NCBI GenBank assembly: GCA_020796225.1
Contig: CM036767.1
Coordinates: 14,660,927 to 14,724,926 of the forward strand
Source of the DNA: Arion vulgaris
Lineage: Eukaryota > Mollusca > Gastropoda > Stylommatophora > Arionidae
Length of the DNA: 64,000 nt
Direction: 5' to 3'
The translations under genes and the position numbers were made by a program. This document shows, one piece after another, positions 39,901 to 45,500 of this stretch (position 1 is the stretch's first letter; each line of letters starts with the position of its first letter). Under the pieces are notes generated by a model. The model saw nothing but the letters and a program-made list of their open reading frames with translations, was not told the origin of the DNA and did no database searches.

Positions 39901-42128
39901 TTACCTAGACATCATATTCTATTAACCTTCATGACATGAATATAAACATATCACAATGATATGTTTAAAGATAAAAATAACATGTCTATTAATTATAAGC
40001 TTACTGTTGAGTCTGTTTTCCAATGACATAAGTCCATCAATGGCTTCAGTCAGTTTTCCTTGCTGGAAGAAATGTAAACATGAAATAAAATGGACAGAAA
40101 GGACTTCAAAAAGTGAATACAAGTATTTCACCATATTAATGCAGTTAGCTGCAAGTATTAGCCCAGTGTATTAGCCTAAAGGTTCATGTGTAATAGAAAA
40201 TCTTTAAATAACAAGTACTGAATATTTACATCACTTAATAGCCGACATTGTGCTGGATTTGCGAACCCACACAATGTGCTAATTTCCCGGTACAGTAATA
40301 ATCGTTCACTGTGTTTATGACATCTGATCTGTAGAGACTATAGGACCCTCATTTGTCCTGACCTGTATCCTTTGCTTCATAAAGTAAGGGCCATAAACAG
40401 TTGAAGGCCTTTAAGTCAAAATGTCGCTGTATTTTTGTTTTTGTGAAACCATCTTACTTTGTTTTTACATGTTTTGCTGTTGGTATATAGTTTTACTGCA
40501 GCGTTTCTTTGTATAGATAATACAATCGAAATCATAAATAATAATAATTCCTCTCGTACGTTATCGTTACATAGGCCTGCAAGTAATTTCTCCATACCGC
40601 TCTATCTTGGGCAACTCAATCTTATCCATGGAACTGAGACTGATATTTCTTGCCTCTCTCAGCAAAGTTCGCTTCAGGGTCTCCTTAGGTCGACCTCTCT
40701 TTCTTGAACTCTTTGTAACCCACTTCAATGCCTTCTTTGATATTCGTTGATCATTTCTCCTCAATGTGTGCCAACATATCTCCATCTTCTCTTTCTTATA
40801 ACAGTTGTCACTAGTGGTTGACCAGACATGTCTCTGATTTCATCACTTCTGAATTCGTTCCATTTTATATTCATTATTTTTCTGATGCTGCTTTGCCAAT
40901 TCATATCATAATTTCTTTTTTTAACATTTCCTGTGCAATTAAAATTGCTCCTAAATAGTGAACTGCTCTGTTATTTTTATCATTTTAGATTCCAGAGTGA
41001 TATGTGTCTTCATTATATTTGTTTTTTCATAGCTTATCTGCAGTCCAGTCCAACTTTTGATGCTATAGATGACAAATCGTAAACATAGTAAACTAATATT
41101 AACTATAGTAAATAATAATGTATATTTCTTAGCTATGATAACGATTGATATGTTTGCCTTCGTTATCAACCAACCACTCTTTGAGATCTGTGTGACGAAC
41201 ATTTACTATTGTAACTATTTACTTAGTTTTCTCTTTCTTTCTTCTTTATTTTGTCCTTCTCTGCTTTTTGCCGCTAGGCGTAGCAGGTTTAACTGATGAT
41301 CGGTTTCGGAGATAATGCACGCTCGGTCGCTTGATATGGTGTGGTATTGTGGAGTTTAAGATGTCTGTCACTCCATCAACCCATCTTTTCTTGGTCTGCC
41401 CTTTCCTCTTGATGATTCCATTTTCAGGTTGTACGCTCTTGCAACTGGTGTATTCGGGTTCATTCTGACCAAGTGGCCAAACCATTTGAGTCTCTGTTTT
41501 TCAATAAATCTAATAGCAGGTGTTGTTCCGACTGTTCTTCTAATTTCCTCATTTCTTATATGGTCTCTTCTTGTTTTATTTACTGCTTTCCTCAGGCATC
41601 TCATTTCGCATGTGGTAATTTTCCTTTCTTGTTCTTTTGTCAGTGCCCATGTTTGGCTCTGGTAGCACAGTGTTGGTATAAAGATTGAATTTATAATCTT
41701 ACTTTTACTTAGTTTTACAAAAAAGAAAAACCCCATTTCTGGAGTTGTACTGAACTCATAATAAATAATACAATACTGTATTATGGTATCAAATCTTATT
41801 AGTCAATGGGAAACCGTCAGTGCTGATTCATGCCAGCTATGACATATATATATGAGATACTAGAAAAAGAATTGTATCAATTTCAATCAAGTACACATCA
41901 AAATCGAGTTAAACGGCGACTATAAAACTATATCGATAATTGGTGATATGACTATAAACAATAGCATATCGAAAGAAGACAGAGCATTAAGCAGTGATTA
42001 TACTTTGTGGAACTTGGACAGAAACATACCTTAGCAAGAGACTCGCACAATGGAACCTTTTCATCAACAGTGGCCGTATAGTCCACTTCCATTTTTTGAA
42101 TGCGCCCATCACTTGTTTCGGTAGCCAT
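18720..42128 (-). CDS. PSMD12: 26S proteasome non-ATPase regulatory subunit 12 (Rpn5), 11 exons
   Basis: Seen: 11 blocks with GT-AG borders, in transcript order 42128-42030, 40062-40005, 38794-38666, 37547-37440, 33986-33882, 31972-31823, 28881-28747, 25953-25841, 25143-24969, 20916-20839, 18947-18720. They give about 459 residues if exon 2 is read with two more bases (human protein 456), or 451 with a later exon 3 acceptor. Landmarks are [14 protein letters not shown] near the N-terminus, [15 protein letters not shown] and [14 protein letters not shown] before and in the PCI/winged-helix region (roughly residues 250-420), and [20 protein letters not shown] in the last exon. Known of the family: Rpn5 is a PCI-domain scaffold of the proteasome lid that contacts Rpn9, Rpn11 and the 20S core, in nucleus and cytosol. 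The start is supported by an A at -3 and a G at +4. The gene shares its 5' region with LAMTOR2. Its introns total about 22 kb and are packed with transposons. No canonical polyadenylation hexamer was found close to the stop. Confidence 0.95.
19017..19253 (-). repeat. SINE family S2, 10-bp target duplication, in PSMD12 intron 10
   Basis: TATGAATACT at 19007-19016 and 19254-19263. Sense with PSMD12. Its tail stops about 70 bp before the exon 11 acceptor. Confidence 0.93.
19379..19513 (+). repeat. SINE family S3 copy, interrupted
   Basis: CCTCTGAAGTCGGAGAATGC and AACACTGATAAAAAAGAAAA. The S1 copy at 19514 interrupts the sequence. Confidence 0.7.
19514..19764 (-). repeat. SINE family S1, 11-bp target duplication
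   Basis: AAGAAGATAAT at 19503-19513 and 19765-19775. The core is damaged (TCGTCCGTCGATATGC in place of TCGCCTCTTACGACATGC). Sense with PSMD12, intron 10. Confidence 0.92.
20045..20283 (-). repeat. SINE family S1, 14-bp target duplication
   Basis: GACCAATCAGAACT at 20031-20044 and 20284-20297 delimits it exactly. PSMD12 intron 10. Confidence 0.94.
20298..20415 (+). repeat. SINE family S3 copy
   Basis: CCTCTGAAGTCGGAGAAGGC then a shortened body, ending CGCAAAAGAAGA. Confidence 0.65.
20695..20815 (+). repeat. SINE family S3 tail fragment
   Basis: GAAAGCAGGCTTACTGCAAA, AATCAGTCAGAAGCGCCATA and GTGGGCGAATGCAGAAGAA. Its end lies only about 25 bp from PSMD12 exon 10. Confidence 0.55.
20839..20916 (-). 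CDS. PSMD12: PSMD12 exon 10
   Basis: 26 codons, [20 protein letters not shown] then LELSEN, phase 0 at both ends, GTAAGT donor. It matches the family's NIRIMAKYYTRI...RMAQLLDL segment in the winged helix of the PCI domain. Confidence 0.94.
21535..21640 (-). repeat. Penelope terminal fragment
   Basis: AACAAAGTACTGTAGTTTTA and GTTTCAACCAAAATGTCTTT; matches the 3' segment at 11930-12020 in reverse. Confidence 0.7.
21700..21965 (-). mobile_element. LINE group A, RT C-terminal end
   Basis: Minus strand reads [20 protein letters not shown] then [20 protein letters not shown] and [14 protein letters not shown] with a GAAGAAG tail; nearly the same as 1020-1198. Confidence 0.8.
22080..22205 (-). mobile_element. 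Penelope GIY-YIG fragment
   Basis: Complement of 11515-11605: GAACATGATCGG, AGCAAATCGACT and GTACCATATAAAG. Followed at 22205-22300 by a plus-strand terminal segment (GTACTTTGTAAAACAACA). Confidence 0.65.
22305..24420 (-). mobile_element. LINE group B, reverse transcriptase, 5' truncated
   Basis: Minus strand order: [20 protein letters not shown] (24390 region), [16 protein letters not shown], an RT with [86 protein letters not shown] and FAYLGS, then the 3' end shared with 12605-13045. Many frameshifts. It lies in PSMD12 intron 9, sense with the gene. Confidence 0.85.
24470..24600 (+). repeat. SINE family S3 copy
   Basis: CTCTGAAGTCGGAGAAGGCT, CGCCTGTATGGCGGGGGAAC and GAAAGCAGGTTTTCATG. 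Abuts the S1 insertion at 24601. Confidence 0.7.
24601..24840 (-). repeat. SINE family S1, 7-bp target duplication
   Basis: GTGCAAG at 24594-24600 and 24841-24847. Sense with PSMD12; ends about 130 bp from exon 9. Confidence 0.88.
24969..25143 (-). CDS. PSMD12: PSMD12 exon 9
   Basis: 175 nt that complete the Gln codon and then read [20 protein letters not shown] through [14 protein letters not shown], phase 0 at the end. The acceptor is TGATCAG. A sense-oriented S2 SINE starts about 80 bp upstream of this acceptor. Confidence 0.95.
25222..25470 (-). repeat. SINE family S2, in PSMD12 intron 8
   Basis: Full S2 order on the minus strand: GCTCCATATCGATCACTTGT, TGATCTGAACCTAAG, CTACAAGTAGGCCAG, CCTCTCACGACATTCC and GCCCCGACAACACATG. 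Starts about 80 bp upstream of the exon 9 acceptor. Confidence 0.88.
25475..25720 (+). mobile_element. LINE group J, 3' coding end
   Basis: [20 protein letters not shown] then [11 protein letters not shown], and downstream GGGACATCTGGCCTATGAGA. The first part recurs at 54345, the second at 59500. Confidence 0.65.
25841..25953 (-). CDS. PSMD12: PSMD12 exon 8
   Basis: 37 codons plus 2 nt: [20 protein letters not shown] through LEEIPFY, then CA. The next exon supplies G, making Gln. Phase 2 donor GTAAGT. Confidence 0.95.
26030..26220 (+). repeat. Repeat S9 copy
   Basis: CCAATGGAACACAGGGCTAC, then TTTGCAGTTTCTATTG and GATTGGGGCTGCTAG...GCTAATCTGGGAAG. Similar to 17950-18165. Confidence 0.45.
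26230..26400 (-). repeat. SINE family S2, left half of an inverted pair
   Basis: TTCCATATCGATCACTTGTT through ATTAGGGTAGC. The core and head are replaced by the facing copy. Confidence 0.8.
26401..26580 (+). repeat. SINE family S2, right half of an inverted pair
   Basis: GCAAAGAATAGAACCACTGC, GCATGTCGTAAGAGGCGACT and GATGTGCTGGCC, truncated after GGCTCAGATCACA. Head to head with 26230-26400. Confidence 0.8.
26597..26880 (+). repeat. SINE family S3 with tRNA-like head
   Basis: The head has TAGCTCGGCCTGCTAGCTG (A-box-like) and a B box GGTTCGAACC at 26637-26646, with GTCCGGCA closing the acceptor-like end. The S3 body follows: CCTCTGAAGTCGGAG, GCCTGTATGGCGAGGAA and TTCACGCAAAAATCAG. This copy links the S3 body to a tRNA-derived promoter. 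Confidence 0.75.
26885..26960 (+). repeat. SINE family S2 tail
   Basis: GATCACATACAAATCACACA through GGTCGATATGGAGCG and GAAGAAGAAG. Confidence 0.7.
26961..27064 (+). repeat. SINE family S1 tail
   Basis: GGGGCCTACCAAACCAATGT through GATCAAACATATCACAAAG and CAAAGAAAAG. It follows the S2 tail directly, showing the parallel layout of the two tails. Confidence 0.7.
27230..27450 (+). mobile_element. LINE group K 3' fragment
   Basis: GTTGAATCTATCCAGCAATTGAAAG-type start, GTTGTACAAGTATAGCTGG, then GTTTAACCACCGAGCCACAG and the ACCAATAAC end. Confidence 0.65.
27950..28231 (+). mobile_element. LINE group K, RNase H part
   Basis: [20 protein letters not shown] then [13 protein letters not shown], a [12 protein letters not shown] stretch after a frame shift and NEKTDR. 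Continues at 28476 after the S1 insertion. Confidence 0.7.
28232..28475 (+). repeat. SINE family S1, 10-bp target duplication
   Basis: GATGTTGAAT at 28222-28231 and 28476-28485. Full length, antisense to PSMD12 in intron 7. Confidence 0.93.
28476..28660 (+). mobile_element. LINE group K 3' part after the S1 insertion
   Basis: ATTTATCCAGCGATTGAAGA, CAAGTAGAACTGGATGCC and GTGTGTTTAATCAGCGAACC, ending near ACCAACAACC. It lies about 90 bp from PSMD12 exon 7. Confidence 0.7.
28747..28881 (-). CDS. PSMD12: PSMD12 exon 7
   Basis: 45 codons, [20 protein letters not shown] through KDKDKLKD, phase 0 at both ends. The LDQHEGSYL core is a family hallmark. Confidence 0.96.
29048..29302 (+). repeat. SINE family S2, 8-bp target duplication
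   Basis: ATATCTTC at 29040-29047 and 29303-29310. Full length, with head GCCCGTGTGGTGCGGGGCC, core GCATGTCGTAAGAGGCAACA and tail TCAATGTGGAGCGTTC. Antisense in PSMD12 intron 6's neighbour region (28882-31822). Confidence 0.9.
29311..29545 (-). mobile_element. LINE RNase H fragment (group L-like)
   Basis: Minus strand reads [20 protein letters not shown], the last RNase H motif, followed by the MDIIDVINA stretch. Antisense to 29408-29659. Confidence 0.65.
29546..30005. other. No recognised feature
   Basis: AT-rich part of PSMD12 intron 6. No repeat family of this window and no coding signal. Confidence 0.4.
30016..30264 (-). repeat. SINE family S1 copy, target duplication about 9 bp
   Basis: ACTGCCCCC occurs just left (about 30006-30015) and right (from about 30265). 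Full S1 order on the minus strand; PSMD12 intron 6, sense. Confidence 0.88.
30290..31370 (+). mobile_element. LINE group B, RT C-terminal half
   Basis: [70 protein letters not shown], then after a frame break [59 protein letters not shown] and the 3' end ATGGACGGCTATT. Almost the same sequence as the minus-strand copy at 22305-24420. Antisense in PSMD12 intron 6. Confidence 0.87.
31470..31545 (+). repeat. SINE family S8 tail fragment
   Basis: CAGAAAGCAATGGCAAACTA then CTGAATG...AATGCCTAGGAA matches the S8 copy at 37640-37815 in reverse. Confidence 0.5.
31823..31972 (-). CDS. PSMD12: PSMD12 exon 6
   Basis: 50 codons, [19 protein letters not shown] through KFFEEPETV, including [19 protein letters not shown]. 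Phase 0 at both ends, GTAAGT donor. Confidence 0.96.
32090..32780 (+). mobile_element. LINE group L 3' part, split by an S4 SINE
   Basis: [27 protein letters not shown] and [15 protein letters not shown] before the [24 protein letters not shown] and HYTGSKC after it, ending [14 protein letters not shown]. Interrupted at 32374-32570. Confidence 0.75.
32374..32570 (+). repeat. SINE family S4, 10-bp target duplication
   Basis: AATAGTGGTG at 32364-32373 and 32571-32580. The tRNA-like head pairs GCCCAGC with a mutated partner, B box GGGTTCAATC; the body has GATTTACGGTGTTCGTGGCA and GCCGAAGAGCTGAAA, ending in an A-rich tail. Confidence 0.92.
32925..33245 (+). mobile_element. LINE group G, 3' coding end
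   Basis: [20 protein letters not shown], then [20 protein letters not shown] (from the ALEWNPQGKRKRG pattern), LEKLKDVG and [15 protein letters not shown]. Confidence 0.7.
33392..33580 (+). repeat. SINE family S4 copy
   Basis: GTGCCCAGCGTGTTCAGAGC, GGGTTCAACTCGCTGGACTG, GTTACGATGTCCATGACACC and CAAGTGCTTCTGGATC. Confidence 0.85.
33882..33986 (-). CDS. PSMD12: PSMD12 exon 5
   Basis: 35 codons, [17 protein letters not shown] through ASVLQELQ, phase 0 at both ends. This is one of the most conserved segments of the TPR-like helical repeats. Confidence 0.95.
34150..34400 (+). repeat. SINE family S7 copy
   Basis: GTGCTAGTGTCATGGAAAG, TGTGGTTCGAGGTCAACTAG (B-box-like), TTGGTGTGTACACA, TTGGGCTAC and TTGCTTCCTT. 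Shared with 52205-52345. Confidence 0.55.
34535..35240. mobile_element. Long palindrome (foldback-type element)
   Basis: Two arms of about 310 bp, 34550-34870 and 34895-35205, are complementary with scattered mismatches: GTTGCCATGGAAACAATA left against TATTGTTTCCATGGCAACGC right, and GAATTCTGTTTTCACTCTA against TAGAGTGAAAACAGAATTC. The outer right end (ATTTCCTCAATTTTTAAACA when reversed) recurs alone at 60757-60820. Non-autonomous DNA transposon with long inverted repeats is the likely class. PSMD12 intron 4. Confidence 0.85.
35335..35512 (-). repeat. SINE family S2 copy, head truncated
   Basis: GAACGCTCCATTCAACCACT, GTGATCTGAGCCTAACAGC, TTTCTGCGATGCTTTTTATT and GCAGTGTTACTGTTG. Confidence 0.75.
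35515..35760 (+). mobile_element. LINE group G, 3' coding end
   Basis: [14 protein letters not shown], then [15 protein letters not shown] frames carrying CCTGGAGACGAAGTCTTCTT and GGAACTGAAGAGTGCCGAAC, ending GAGGCCCTATGCTCCACC. Degraded. Confidence 0.7.
36005..37080. repeat. Minisatellite, 24-27 bp unit, about 40 copies
   Basis: Variants of ATGTCTATGAAACTTGACTT followed by TATCCT, TAGC or TACCAG. Two main subtypes alternate (ATGAAACTTGAC and AAGAAACTTAAC), giving a 50-bp higher order over part of the array. Short deletions are frequent. PSMD12 intron 4, about 370 bp from exon 4. Confidence 0.93.
37117..37400 (-). mobile_element. LINE group E, 3' end
   Basis: Complement of 61325-61530: [20 protein letters not shown] and [17 protein letters not shown] sequence, then AAGAAAGTAAACTATTGGGA. 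40 bp from PSMD12 exon 4. Confidence 0.75.
37440..37547 (-). CDS. PSMD12: PSMD12 exon 4
   Basis: 36 codons, [15 protein letters not shown] through TLRTVTAGK, phase 0 at both ends, GTAACC donor. A 1-kb minisatellite lies about 370 bp downstream in intron 4. Confidence 0.95.
37640..37815 (-). repeat. SINE family S8 with tRNA-like head
   Basis: On the minus strand: GCGTCTGTAGCTCAAACAGT (A-box-like), B box TGGTTCAAACCCC, then a body ending CTCAGAAAGCAATAGCAAAC. Confidence 0.65.
37985..38340 (+). mobile_element. LINE group L 3' end, split by an S4 SINE
   Basis: CCAAAAAGAACGACATCAAA, GATTGATTAATTAACATCAA and GGCAGAGATTGGAGCACC; after the SINE, CCTATGGACATGTCTAGAGT. Same family end as 59085-59245. 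Confidence 0.7.
38107..38302 (-). repeat. SINE family S4, 12-bp target duplication
   Basis: GATTGGAGCACC at 38095-38106 and 38303-38314. Sense with PSMD12 in intron 3. B box as GGGTTCAATTCC on the minus strand. Confidence 0.93.
38395..38625 (+). mobile_element. LINE group H-like, 3' coding end
   Basis: [20 protein letters not shown] then EQSKLWE and [12 protein letters not shown], the C-terminal end that follows the Cys/His region in many RNase H-lacking LINEs. Its end lies 40 bp from PSMD12 exon 3. Confidence 0.6.
38666..38794 (-). CDS. PSMD12: PSMD12 exon 3
   Basis: 43 codons, [16 protein letters not shown] through TKKRGQIKQ, phase 0 at both ends, matching the family segment TASDMVSTSRILVAVVK. 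A second AG lies 22 nt inside the exon (before the Arg codon of GRILV). Using it with the 58-nt exon 2 would also keep frame but lose about 8 conserved residues. Confidence 0.9.
39119..39372 (-). repeat. SINE family S2, in PSMD12 intron 2
   Basis: GAATGCTACATTTCGACCAC, CTACAAGTAGGCCAGCATAT, CTAGGGTAGCTTCCCTAGGC and CGCCTCTTACAACATGCC. Sense with the gene. Confidence 0.87.
39570..39780 (+). mobile_element. LINE group J-like, 3' coding end
   Basis: [16 protein letters not shown] followed by AGTCAACTTGCACAAAACAG and TTCCAGAAGGGACAGGCTAC with a GATGATGATGA end. Confidence 0.65.
40005..40062 (-). CDS. PSMD12: PSMD12 exon 2, with a frame problem
   Basis: 58 nt as read, encoding [16 protein letters not shown] and then RLN plus one base. 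The family pattern at the end is EKQT-[RQ]-T. Two extra A residues, one in the AAAA run and one in the AA near the 3' end, would give EKQTQT, make the exon 60 nt and put every flanking junction in phase 0. The donor is GTAAGC. Confidence 0.85.
40375..40515 (+). repeat. Penelope terminal fragment, in PSMD12 intron 1
   Basis: GTTGAAGGCCTTTAAGTCAA, TTTTTGTTTTTGTGAAACCA and CTTTGTTTTTACATGTTTTG. Diverged copy of 11930-12020. Confidence 0.55.
40560..40870 (-). mobile_element. LINE group J2, RT C-terminal end
   Basis: [20 protein letters not shown] then [20 protein letters not shown] and [20 protein letters not shown]. Related to 46858-47405. Confidence 0.8.
41235..41740 (-). mobile_element. LINE group A-like, RT C-terminal end
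   Basis: [80 protein letters not shown] and [16 protein letters not shown], ending SGKKQRRTK. One of the longest intact tails of this group. PSMD12 intron 1, sense. Confidence 0.85.
42030..42128 (-). CDS. PSMD12: PSMD12 exon 1
   Basis: 33 codons from the ATG, ending in phase 0 at a GTATGT donor. It encodes the short acidic N-terminus with the conserved [18 protein letters not shown] stretch. Confidence 0.95.
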
Positions 42129-42516
42129 GATGAATTAGCAAGTCTGATTACTGAATTGTGACTAAACACACACCAACAATCTGTCAACAATAGTTTTTAA
42201 AATAGACTAGAAGATAGAGGAGTACAATGTTTGTTTTTTACATTCAGAAGAAGCAGAGGTAATTATATTATTGCAAGTTTAAGAACGATACATTTTTGGT
42301 GAAAATATTCAATAAGGTTAGCAGGTATAACAAAATTTACCATAGCCAGTTATAACAAAAGTTAGTTCACACGCGATGTGCGTCTTTTTATCGCGAAAAG
42401 TACCTCATCGCTCGTAGTAATAGTCAAGTCATGAACTTTGAGTTTCCTTCCTGTGTGACTCGATGAAAGATTTTATCTGAGGATTGAACTAATATTTCAC
42501 AACAATCACGCTCAAA
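42129..42516. promoter_or_regulatory. Presumed bidirectional promoter of PSMD12 and LAMTOR2
   Basis: 388 bp between two divergent ATGs. No transposon copy and no convincing TATA box was seen. A small CpG-richer patch with TATCGCGAAAAG lies around 42370-42425. Promoter function is inferred from the spacing alone; transcription start sites are not visible. Confidence 0.7.
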
Positions 42517-42584
42517 ATGTTGAAACCAAGAGCTTTGACAGAAGTTCTGAGCCAAGCAAACACCGGGGGAGTTGAAAATACACT
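42517..42584 (+). CDS. LAMTOR2: LAMTOR2 exon 1
   Basis: 22 codons plus 2 nt from the ATG (MLKPRALTEVLSQANTGGVE then NT and CT). The donor is GTAAGT. Confidence 0.95.
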
Positions 42585-45500
42585 GTAAGTATAAGTGGCA
42601 TAATTTGTACCGTACTAATTTAGTGTGTATATGACTGTGACTATAACTTAATAACAACATTATGATTATTATCATTATTAAAATAAGCTTCCCCAGGTAT
42701 CGTTGTTTTGTTTGTTGTGTTGTCCATAATCATTAAATCATATTCAATTGCGCATTGTCTTCAAATGCTGTTCTGTGTATATAGAGGTTGTGCGTAATTT
42801 GCGCAGTCGTGCACCATTTTTGTGTGCCATTGTTATCATCAATGCTAGGTGTTTGTGTTGTCATTGTTGAATCATGAAGTTATGAACACTACTGACTACA
42901 GAAGGAAGTAATTCTGAGTAATTTAACTATTATTAAATTATTTTAAAATATTACTCGCTCATATATGCGGTCCTGTATATATTATATGCCTACTGGGGAA
43001 GGCGACAATATTATGGATTTCCACAAACATTGAAATTCAAAACGCCAAAGTAAGCGTAGCATGTCCATAATAATTTCTCTCAGTCTTGGTGTTGACATTT
43101 TTCCGTGCTATGGATTATGGAGCTATTGCTGAGACGATATTGAAAGTATTTGATTTGTTTTCATTTTTAATGATTTTATCTACTTCAACAATTCTCCCCT
43201 TAGTATTTAGCTTTTCTAGGAATTCTTATTTTGTGTGAGATTTTATCAAATATTAAACTATGGATGTTTCTAAAACAGTACTATAATCATATTAATGTGT
43301 GTTTTCCCCAGTTTACTCAACAGTGAAGGTTCTTTGCTGGCATATGCAGGTTTTGTAGACAGGGATGCTTCTGCTGCTGGAGCCATCGCCAGTAATATTT
43401 GGACATCTTTTCAGAAGAGTGGACAGTATTCTTTAGATGATGGCAAACTGAGATGTGTCTTAGTGGAATGTAATGTAAGACATTATAAAATCTTGTGAAA
43501 CATTGTTAAATCATTGTCACTAATGGATATAGTCACTAATAGAACATCAATACTAATGGGACATAACTACAAATAGAGCTTAACCGATAATGGGGCATAA
43601 TCAATATTTTAGGGGATTTCTGGGGCATGAAGGTTAGGTGCTCGCTACAAAGATACTTGATTTGTGCCTCCGGTGAAGAGATCAGATATTTTTCAGAGAT
43701 CTTCGATCTCAATTTAGGTCAGATTGAGTTCCTAATCCTATCGGAGGTGGACGATAAAATGTAGGTCCTATGTTCAAGTTGAGCACATAAAAGAACCCTT
43801 GGCAGTTGAAAATGATTAAAAGTAGGCTGCAGAACTGCTGTCCTGTAAAAATTTCATTAAAAATTTCACCATTTTCAAAATTACATCTGGGACCCTTGCG
43901 GGTGATATGGAGTTTGTATACTGCCTCTTGAGGTCTTTCCTCCTTTTTCTTTCTTTAAATTTTAGTCATAAAAAAAGTTCTACTTTTGCTTGTTTTATTA
44001 CTCGAAGTGATCAGATTTCTTCTCAGCCATTGATTTTTCTCATTCTCCTTGTAAATTATGTTTGTTACACTGTGTCACAGTTTACAGCTATGCTGCAACA
44101 TTTGTTCTGTTCAGCCCTATCCATCCAATTTCATGGCACAGCATTCATGGCACCAGGTTTACCTTCCCTTTTCAATCTCTACTTGCTTAGCCATATTGCG
44201 ATGAGACAGTCTGTTACCAGTGCCACCACTCGAAAGTGTAGTATGGTCTTGGTTAACTCTGGTTCGCTGACATCGACTCCTGTAATCTTATGCGCTGCAT
44301 ATTATCAGTTAGATTGAGGACTATCATTATAACATTCCTGACATGTCCATAGGTGCTTCGATCTCCACCTCAACAAATCCAGCGGCCTAACACATCAGTT
44401 AGATGTTGATTAATCAGTCCTTTTGCATATTTGGTATGTCATTCTTTTCGGGCTGTGCCAATATCGACACCCATCTCTCTCATTCTGGTCAGTGACTGGG
44501 ATTCACAACCCTGAAACTCCTCTGTTCTGAAAGACTCTCAATGCATTAAGAATGTCATTTCGGTCCATTGCAACTGCCTCTGATATTGTAGCTATGCCAG
44601 CTAATCTTTCAGCTCGTTCATTACCCCTGACTCCTGCTTGCCCAGGAACAAAAATTTTGATTTCTCTGATCCCTGTCTCTGCCAGTACCTCCATACAGTT
44701 TCGTCTCACCATTCCTGTTTCAACTTTACGAATCATACTCATGTAGTCACCAAGTATATAAACATGATCATGAGATGCCAACCACATCACCACCTCTGTA
44801 ACTGCCCGATCCTCCATTGTAAGACTACTTGTATTTGTCGCATAGTCCCCACTGGCCTCTTATATTTTTTTCTCCTGTGAGTGCTGAAAAAACCTACACA
44901 CAGTGTTGTTGACGAATGATTGAACCATCTGTGTAACTGACATCTGTTTCATTGGCATTGTCATTCAAGAAAACCTCTGCGTTATAAGTGATCAGTTTTT
45001 CTTAATGGATGTAATAATAAATCAGTCTGAAATTGAGGTGGCACAGTTCCTCTCCTGGTTCAATTCCGGAAGGTTCACATATTTTCCCATGAGTATCTTT
45101 CCCCTGGCTCAGCCATGATCTGCTTCCCTTGAGTCTACATCCTTTCTATTTAATGAGTTCTTCATGGATGTTCCTTGTTTGCAATGATTTTTAGATATGA
45201 TCGAACCCTCCAAGTTTCAATCCTATGAGCAATAGTGGCGAGGTCAAGGAGGAATCCCATTGCCACTCCTGGTGTATCTTTGGTGCATCCCAGAATGCTG
45301 CACATGGCCTCATTCTGAATTATTTTTAGTTTCACTATTTGTATAGGACTAATCATTAGGATAGCGCATGCATATTCTATACATGATAGAACATTGCCTT
45401 GGTACTGTAGAACAAGAAGGTGTTGCTCAATATTAGCAACTGCAACCGTACAGATAGTGCACTGTGAGCCTTGGCAACAACATGATTGATATGGTCTCTA

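Noticed and set aside
43907..44317. A 136-residue frame with hydrophobic segments in LAMTOR2 intron 2
   Set aside because: Starts inside an S5 SINE and has no conserved motif; AT-rich sequence readily gives hydrophobic frames.
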